A stretch of DNA of 64,000 nt from Trichosphaerium sp. ATCC 40318 (taxonomy: Eukaryota > Discosea > Flabellinia > Trichosidae): the NCBI GenBank assembly GCA_038496445.1, contig JALMLS010000268.1:1-64000 (forward strand). The letters are read 5' to 3'. The notes below the pieces were generated by a model. It did no database searches and was not told the origin of the DNA. It worked only from the letters and a program-made list of their open reading frames with translations. This document shows, one piece after another, positions 56,017-64,000 of this stretch. Position numbers and translations under genes: made by a program. Each line of letters begins with the position of its first letter. Positions within the stretch are counted from its first letter, which is position 1.

Positions 56017-57628
56017 TTACTTGCAACACGTTGTTGAACCGTCTGGTTTTCCAGTAGGTTGCCTAGGTTGCAAATTCACATGATCACCAGATTCGCTAGG
56101 AGGTCTACATAACAACAAAGTAAGTCATGTTGGTTCAAATCAAATAGAAGAAAAAAATAGGTAAAAACAACTTACGACATTGGCGCAAGTCCTGAAGGAA
56201 GTTGAACGCCTGATTTTCTTGCGTCTATTAATTGCTTTGCAATATCCAAAAATACGTCATCGATACCTTAGAATCATTCAGTACTAATAAGCACCTATTT
56301 AAAGCTTACCATAGTTAGTCTTGGCTGATACTTCATAAAACTTTGCTGATACTGATTTTGCATAGTTTTCACCAGTTTCATACTCGATTTCTCTATTTAT
56401 CGATCACGTGAGTACCCATAGGTGTTTTGAAAAGAAGAAAATAAAATTCCACGCGACAACTGTTTTTTTCTACCAACGTGTACTGCTCGCATAGTTTCAC
56501 CCAAAATGTTGGTACAAAAAAAACTCACCTCATAGATTGATCTGCTTTATCCAATTTATTACCAACAACAACCAGAACTAAAAAAGAAATAAATATAGAG
56601 CTTATAAAATGCATACAAGATAAACGTTCTAATCTTGACGTTCCGTTATAAACATGCGATGAATCCAAAAAAAAAAGCACGTGAAAATACCAAAAAAAGA
56701 ATAAAAAGTCAGTTATTGTTGAGGCACGACATGACAACACTGTAAATTCTTGACTTCTCTTTAATCACGTGAATATTGAAGTGATTATAATAATCGGATG
56801 GATATCGTGGATACAAGCATCCACAAAATCAAAAACGAAAAAAAATAAAAAAAAACGTTTATGGGAAAAATGAAAATAATTACGTACTTATTTCTTCTGG
56901 TACATTAGTTTGAAGCTCTAAAATAAACCTTAGAATTCGAACAAAAAATTCGAACCCGAATTATTTGAAAAAAAATCAAAAAAAAGACGCAATAAGCCCA
57001 AAATAATAGGAATGAAGTTTTGGGCTATTGAGCTGTCTGTTCGTACCTCTTACCCAATCCTGCATCTTTGAAAAGGATATTTTGCTACATAGGTCGTATA
57101 CAAGTATAGCAGATACTGCTCCGCGGTAGTACATTGGCGCTAGAGATCTGAAGCGTTCTTGGCCTTTAAAAATATTAATACGTTAATGTACGCGTATGAT
57201 AACATGCCAGCAGTATCCCTATAACGTGTATAAGCATAAAAAAAGAATTACAGCTAGAAAAATTTTGCAGGCGTTTTGCAACGCGTTTGCGTACCATATT
57301 TGGAGCTTTATACGATAGTCGTCCATTACCCTGTACAATTAGATGTAAGAAAAGTACGTAGAAAGTGAAATAGGCAAAAAGAGCTCTAGAACATCTGATA
57401 ATACGTACAAATTCTTAACAAGGAACGAGGCACCAATAGTTGGGTGGGAACGTCCTGTAAATGTTCCTTTTGCGAATCGCAAGGCAATACCTGAAATACA
57501 TTAAAAACGGCGTAACTAGGCGTAACTTTTGGTTAGTACGTACTTGTTTTACCAACCGAACTGTCACCAAGCAGTACAATCTTGGCGTCAAAAAACTTGT
57601 TGTTGACAGGGTTATCTAGATCTCCCAT
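56017..57628 (-). CDS. Rab-family small GTPase (Rab5-like)
   Basis: ATG 57628. G1 loop KIVLLGDSSVGKTS, effector region HPTIGASFLVKNLVMDDYRI, G3 [20 protein letters not shown], G4 LVVVGNKLDKADQ, G5 VSAKTNYG, hypervariable tail and a double cysteine end (GSTTCCK) for geranylgeranylation. The TIGASF effector loop is closest to the Rab5/21/22 endocytic group. Many short exons; the WDTAGQ codons are split so that GDTA lies on an 11-nt microexon at 57218-57208, flanked downstream by a GC donor (gcatgt). It stops at 56017. Probable role in early endosome traffic; the exact Rab class is uncertain. Confidence 0.88.
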
Positions 57629-57782
57629 TACTGCTCTTTGTTATGTGTTTTTTTGAAAATCAGAATAAGAAAATCACTGACTGGCGGTTGTATTATCTCT
57701 CGTTAATGCACTACGCGTCGCTTGTACGTCAGTAATAGTTAGAGACAAAAGGTTCAGTATTTTATTTTATTGACGCTGATTT

Positions 57783-58355
57783 ATGGCCGATCTTACATTA
57801 CCAAAGAGCACGGTTAAACGCTTTTTGGTATATTCTAATACGCTACAGGCAAAATTAAGGCAATAGCGAAGGGTGCTCTGCCAAAAGACTTGTTACTTGC
57901 TGGTGACACGCAAAATGTATTGGTAGCATCATGTAGTGGTATGCAAGCGTAGTCACAAATTATTTAATTCATTTTGTTTTTGGTCTGTTGTTTAAGTTGT
58001 TGTACACGTTTGTGGCTCATTGCTTTGTAGAATTCATCCAAATGTTGACAGCAGAGGCTAACGAGCTGGCTGACAAGCAAAAAAAAAATACAATCTCTTC
58101 ACAACACATTTACAAAGCATTAGAGGTAGTCCCTTTTCCAGACTGGACCATATTAACTATCCATAGACTTTAGGATATGGCAATTTTGCGGAGGATCTCA
58201 AAGCTAGCTTATCCGAGTACAAAGCAACAGTGGCATCAAAGCCAAAGATGAAAAAGAAGCCTTTAGACCAGAGTGATGCAGATGAACAACAAGCATTATT
58301 CGCTGCTGCTCGCGCAAGGATGCAGGCTAAATTACAAGCTTCGCAAGGACAGTAG
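57783..58355 (+). CDS. DR1: Negative cofactor 2 beta (DR1), histone-fold
   Basis: MADLTLPKSTV opens the histone-fold alpha-1 region, followed by IAKGALPKD, VASCSEFIQMLTAEANELAD and KQKKNTISSQHIYKALETLG, then YGNFAEDLKASLSEYKATVA, and a C-terminal QQALFAAARARMQAKLQASQ. The segment EFIxxLxxEANExxxKxxKKTIxxxHVxxALExLGFG and the QQELFAKARQQ-like tail identify DR1 rather than the related POLE3 or NF-YB. DR1 pairs with DRAP1 and binds TBP on promoters to block preinitiation-complex assembly. The first junction (about 57816-57863) can be spliced in several ways; the others are clear. TAG at 58355. It is divergent from the Rab gene, 154 bp apart. Confidence 0.88.
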
Positions 58356-58527
58356 ACCAGCAAAGGCAAGCCATCAAGACAGTGCCTCTCGGTTTGTACA
58401 TATTATGGCAACAACGTGTAAAGTACATGCAACTAGGCCGTTGAAAGGTTGCCAAAAAATCTCTGGCACGACCTTAATAAAATTGCTTGTATTACTTAGC
58501 AAGTGTCACAATTTATTGTAAATCACC

Positions 58528-60151
<1,624 letters not shown>

Positions 60152-60340
60152 TGTTTTACGGGAGACAGACCCAATTTTACGGTTGTAATTCCATTTACGG
60201 TTTAGTTTTGAGAAGAAACAAGAACTAGCAAATGTACCGCACTTAAGAATAAAAAAGTTTAAGTAATGCACTTTGACTTTTACTTGACTTACTGACGTGT
60301 CAGCCATATTGCCCAATCTGCTACTAAACTAACACCTACT

Positions 60341-60688
60341 ATGCCAGTACGTCCTTTAACCACCCGAAGGAACCTGTTATTCCATACACTTTTCCGTTCC
60401 CTCCTACTGTTTTTGTAACCTCTATGTTAGTCTGGAGGAAACGTACGCCGCGCTAGACAAAGAAGTGACCAATTCAGCAAGAAAACAGGCACCAGTGTCG
60501 CAAAGGTACCTAAATCAGCACGTCTCGCATCTCCTCATAGTCGCAAATAGAAAAAGAGCGATTTCCAAGTCGGACCTGTTGTCATTGGCTTTTTCTTGTT
60601 CGTTGTGGTTGGTTCTGGTACGTTAAAATTGCATTATAATTGTACTTACACATCTGTAGCACTCTTGCAAATCATTCGAGGCTATTAG
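60341..60688 (+). CDS. SERP1: RAMP4/SERP stress-associated ER protein
   Basis: Four exons (60341-60346, 60431-60505, 60551-60617, 60660-60688), 58 residues. They encode MPSGGNVRRARQRSDQFSKK, TGTSVAK, then VGPVVIGFFLFVVVGSALLQ and IIRGY. The tail-anchor segment GPxxxGFFxFVVxGSAxxQII matches RAMP4, a small subunit associated with the Sec61 translocon that protects nascent membrane proteins under ER stress. The first exon codes for only Met-Pro before a gtacgt donor. Size and topology fit the family (about 66 residues in human). Confidence 0.9.
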
Positions 60689-61082
60689 AAACCGAATATA
60701 CGCGAGTTATACCAAAATTTTTAATTTACCACCCATTAATGTACCAATATCAAAGATAATCCTCTTATCTACTGGCTGTCTTATTTTATCTCTATCCTTT
60801 CGAAATATCTTAGTACACTATTCCATTTACAAGTAATTGCTTCATACGCGTCTACGCGAACTGAATCAAAACCTCACAGCAATTATGACGCTTTCTGATA
60901 GCAAATTACAAAAAAAAAAAGTAAATGAGCCACACAGTCGATTTCCAATTAAAAAAATTCAATTCTACTATGCGGGAGACTACGAGATAATTTTTCTCAA
61001 GCTGAAAAGCTTTCTGACTATAATTGACTGCCTCTTTGCTTACCTTTTGATTGGCGTGTCATTTTAAATTAAAAAAACCGTT
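60689..61082. other. Intergenic stretch
   Basis: Spacer between two same-strand ER genes. A 76-codon frame (60837-61067) shows a hydrophobic end but no family features. Nothing is supported. Confidence 0.45.
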
Positions 61083-61930
61083 ATGGAGGTGGCATGTACT
61101 GTCAAACCATCATCATTAATATTCGAAGAGGTAAACAAACTGTTCAGAAAACTATTTTTGAGTTCCTTTCATCTTCGCGTCTACCACACGTTTTGGGGCA
61201 CGTTGAGGTGATTTTGAGTAAAAAGCCATAAAGTAGTCTGAATTCCAGCAATGTGCTTTTAACGCCATCAATAGGACAACAAAGAACAGGAAATTAACCT
61301 CTATAACCCGAATGACTTTCGTGTGGCGTACACAATCCAAACAACCTCCAAAGAACTATATAAGTTCCCTGACGGCTACAAGGTACATTACCATAACTAT
61401 TACGCGTTTTAAAGCCGGTTTACTTAACTATTCCTACTAACGCGTTATCAGGGCTTTCTGAGCTCCAAAAAGCAACTTACCGTGTTCGTTTTTCTCCAAC
61501 TTATTGACATTAAACCAATTATTGTCAAACGCGTTTATTAACTCTCGCCAACAGGAAAGTCGTTCTTAAACAAGATAAAATCCAAGACGTGAAGACAGAC
61601 AAATTGAGAGTAAAATTCACCCATCACGAAAGTAAAATAAGCGGAGAAGCGAATAAAATCATAAAGGTTAGCTTGAGCGTTCATTTTTTTTAATATAACG
61701 TACCTGTAGATGGAATTAAAACCACCTGCTATCGCTGGGACCTCTTTATTGCAAGTACGTTATACTACAGATCAAGATATTTTAAAATGTTTGAAAGCAG
61801 TATTTTTATGTCCGTTCAAATAACGTGTCAACCTTTCTCTTCATTTTTCTCATCTACTGAGACATGTGTCAAAGTGAAAGACTTATTGTTATTATCATAG
61901 TTATTACCATTCTTGGTTGGTATTGTATTT
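61083..61930 (+). CDS. VAP-like MSP-domain protein
   Basis: MEVACTVKPSSLIFEE joins over a long first intron to EINLYNPNDFRVAYTIQTTS and KELYKFPDGYK, then GFLSSKKQLTV and KVVLKQDKIQDVKTDKLRVK with FTHHESKISGEANK. The P-x-x-L-x-F start, L-x-NP-x-x-x-x-VAY/F-x-x-x-TT core and Y-K-F-P-x-x-G pattern are those of major-sperm-protein domains of VAP proteins, which sit in the ER membrane and bind FFAT motifs. A later exon near 61863-61918 encodes a hydrophobic helix (LIVIIIVITILGW), the expected tail anchor, but the phase of its join is unresolved, and an alternative reading stops near 61823 without a TM. The end coordinate is approximate. Confidence 0.6.
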
Positions 61931-62363
61931 GTTTCTGCATTGATAAATATACCACCATCATCGTCCTTTGCAGTTTTGTCAAATGCTTGGTTGTTTTATA
62001 TCATAGGTTCGTATTTTGTTGTTCCTTTTTGTTTGAAGTCAGTTGATTTAATTCGCTTTGTTTTAAGGAGTGCTATCCACATTTATGTGTTTCAAAAGTC
62101 ATTGGTTGTACTGACGTTATATTAACGTCACAAGGAAGTGTTAAAAGTTGTAAATAAAAAGTACTAAATGAGATGTACTCAGTCGAACTTGGTCGCCACT
62201 TGACTAGGTTATCACTAAATTCGACACATGCAAATCACAGGTTGCACCAAGTATCTAATGCGTAGTAATCCCTTACGTGATTAAATGAACGTAACAGTGG
62301 AGTTGTGGTGCACTAAACAGTTAAGTGAGTGTCAAAGCTTGTGTACTAAGCCAAGTATTCGAA

Positions 62364-64000
62364 ATGCCGCCAAAGAGAGTATCAAAGCGTAAAAAGAAAG
62401 CTAGTAAATCTAAAAGCAAACCTGACCCTGCCAACAACTCGCCAGATGAGATAGTGCTTCATATACAAAGTTACGTGCCTTTTAAAACTCGTAGTAATTG
62501 CGCTATCGTAAACGTACGTAAAACTTTGTTAAATCGCTTAAAAATAAACTACTTCATTATTCCTGGAACTCCTTTTGTGTTTTTCGCCCAACAAACGTTT
62601 TTAATTTTATCGAAATTTCAAAAAAAATCACGCTTGACTAACGTGACTTTCAGAAACAATGGCATCGCGTGTCACGTACGAAAAGCTTGGGATGGGTTAA
62701 TATATTATCTATTGGCAAGTTTGGAAAAGCAAGGGCGCCTTTTAAGCCTCCAGACAAGGTGCGTGAACGACTTCGACAAATGAGTGTTTTCGCCATATTT
62801 TTTTTCTTTCACGTATGTTCTTTGCATATTGATGATCTTGTTGTACGTAGGATTCTTCTGAAGAACGTAAAGACGGGCTGTTGTATAAAAAGAAATATGA
62901 ACCGCCAAAGAAATTGAAAATGTATCGATCTAAAAAAGCAGCTTATTTTGGCTTTGTGGAACCTTCTTATCTTCAGGTACAATTTATTTTTAAATTCTAG
63001 TTTAATATGTTTTCTAAAACGAAATTGTGGTACTCTTTATTGAAATACCAATAAACTCTGAAGCACTAAACTTCCAAAAACAATCAAAAGTGCAAAATTC
63101 TTTTCTCCATTTTTTTTTGTTGTAGCTGTCATCGTTCTGAAGTGTAATATTTTTACCTTACTTATTGTACACTTGTAAGATTGATTTACATACGTGACTA
63201 TAATAGTGTAACAGATCAACAACGTTAGTTTATGAACGTAGAACAGCTACACATTCAGAATTTTTTTTTTTTTCACATGTTTTTTTTTTGATAGATTACT
63301 AACAGTTTACCACAAGTTCTATGATGAAAATGATCTTCCACTTCGTTGTTTTAATCTTCAATGGGATAACATCCAATTATTTAAATCAAATGATTGGAAG
63401 AGTCTTCGTGAACATGTTGGCCTGTGGCGTTTTAAAATCGGAACTGGACATAAAATAGATATGTACATAAACTGGACATGGTACGATGTACTCTTTGCTT
63501 CAAGTTACATTCCCCTTTATCACAGATTAGACACAAGAAAATTATGAGAATGGCTTTATTGTTTGCTAAGTTTTTTCTAGTCTTGAAGATTTGGTTTCTG
63601 CTGGGCAACCCATACCTGGTATAAAAGGGATGATGACAATACTCCGAAACGAGATTGCAAAAAAGAAGAAAAATATATACATGCAGTTCGCTGTAGTAAG
63701 TAGTTGACAAAACACCCTTCTTTGAGTTTCTCAAATTCTGACCAACTTTTTTTTGTTGTAGGGACAATATATCACTTGGAAAAAACCAACACTTTGCTTT
63801 GATATTGCTTCAAACGTAATAATAACAGCAGAAATGGTATGAGGTTATTAAATAATAATTTTAAGGGATGTATTAGGCGTCACTTATTGGGCATGGTAAA
63901 ACATCGCAGTATTGTTGTGGTGGAAAACTAGCAGGAATCAAACCTGTTACTATATTTTATGAGGATGTAGAAGGAAACAGTTCATTCTTTACTCTACCTG
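62364..64000 (+). CDS. F-box protein, C-terminus beyond the window
   Basis: ATG 62364 starts a lysine-rich region (MPPKRVSKRKKKASKSKS). The F-box NSPDEIVLHIQSYVPFKTRS then CAIVN is completed after an intron by KQWHRVSRTKSLGW. Further exons read in phase: GKFGKARAPFKPPDK, DSSEERKDGLLYKKKYEPPK, FYDENDLPLRCFNLQWDNIQ with LFKSNDWKSLREHVGLWRFK, CLEDLVSAGQPIPGIKGMMT, GQYITWKKPTLCFDIASNVI and HGKTSQYCCGGKLAGIKPVT, still open at 64000. One acceptor near 63320 sits just behind a perfect TACTAAC-type branch site. The C-terminal region is unrecognised; substrate-binding is inferred. Confidence 0.65.

Noticed and set aside
57783-58355. POLE3/CHRAC17 as identity of the histone-fold gene
   Set aside because: The EFIQMLTAEANEL..KKNTIS..HIYKALE.LGYG block and the QQALFAAARARMQ tail match DR1, not POLE3.

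Overview
The window is nuclear DNA from a compact, AT-rich eukaryotic genome, most likely a unicellular protist. Genes lie on both strands about every 1.5-2 kb. Nearly all are cut by short introns, mostly 40-90 nt, with donors of the GTACGT/GTAAGT type and a TACTAAC/CTAAT-like branch site just before AG. Several features recall the animal side of the opisthokonts: an IPT/TIG receptor with a tyrosine-kinase-like domain, a PSI-domain single-pass protein, TMEM163-, TMEM223- and MFSD1-like proteins, a furin/kexin-like convertase, NXT, DR1, RAMP4 and a VAP-like protein. Placement in or near Holozoa is inference; no organelle, rRNA or bacterial sequence is present.

Layout. 0-3 kb: end of a repeat-domain gene, small unknown genes and a multi-pass membrane protein. 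3.2-14.2 kb: a block bounded by two inverted, almost identical ~985-bp repeats, each with a tRNA-Gly(GCC) gene and a tRNA fragment. Inside are the receptor kinase, a TMEM223-like protein, NXT, a tandem MADS-like protein, saccharopine dehydrogenase and an AlkB homologue. 14.3-21.3 kb: PSI protein, secreted glycosidase-like protein and arylsulfatase. 21.6-29.8 kb: two inverted paralogues of a MORN-repeat gene flank an EF-hand mitochondrial carrier, a nicotinamide-riboside-kinase-like gene and an F-box gene. 30.6-37.6 kb: three more F-box genes, namely an RNA ligase-F-box fusion, an F-box/propeller gene with unexplained frame changes and an ankyrin-F-box-propeller gene. 38-53.9 kb: proprotein convertase, TMEM163-like transporter, an F-box gene, a third MORN gene, an MFS transporter, a membrane multicopper oxidase and a PIP-box macrodomain protein. 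54.6-64 kb: F-box/LRR gene, Rab GTPase, DR1/NC2-beta, class I arginine methyltransferase, RAMP4, VAP-like protein and a final F-box gene running off the end.

Two themes stand out. First, about ten F-box or F-box-like genes in 64 kb carry very different partner domains (MORN, RNA ligase, ankyrin, beta-propeller, LRR, unknown). This looks like an expanding set of SCF adaptors; the T4 Rnl1-like RNA ligase joined to a C-terminal F-box is the most striking candidate for an undescribed system. Second, the splicing and motif signals are unusual: repeated GC-AG introns, often starting GCACGTGA, an 11-nt microexon in the Rab gene, and a strong excess of the palindrome CACGTG. All exon joins were worked out by hand from reading frame and family expectation and have no transcript support.
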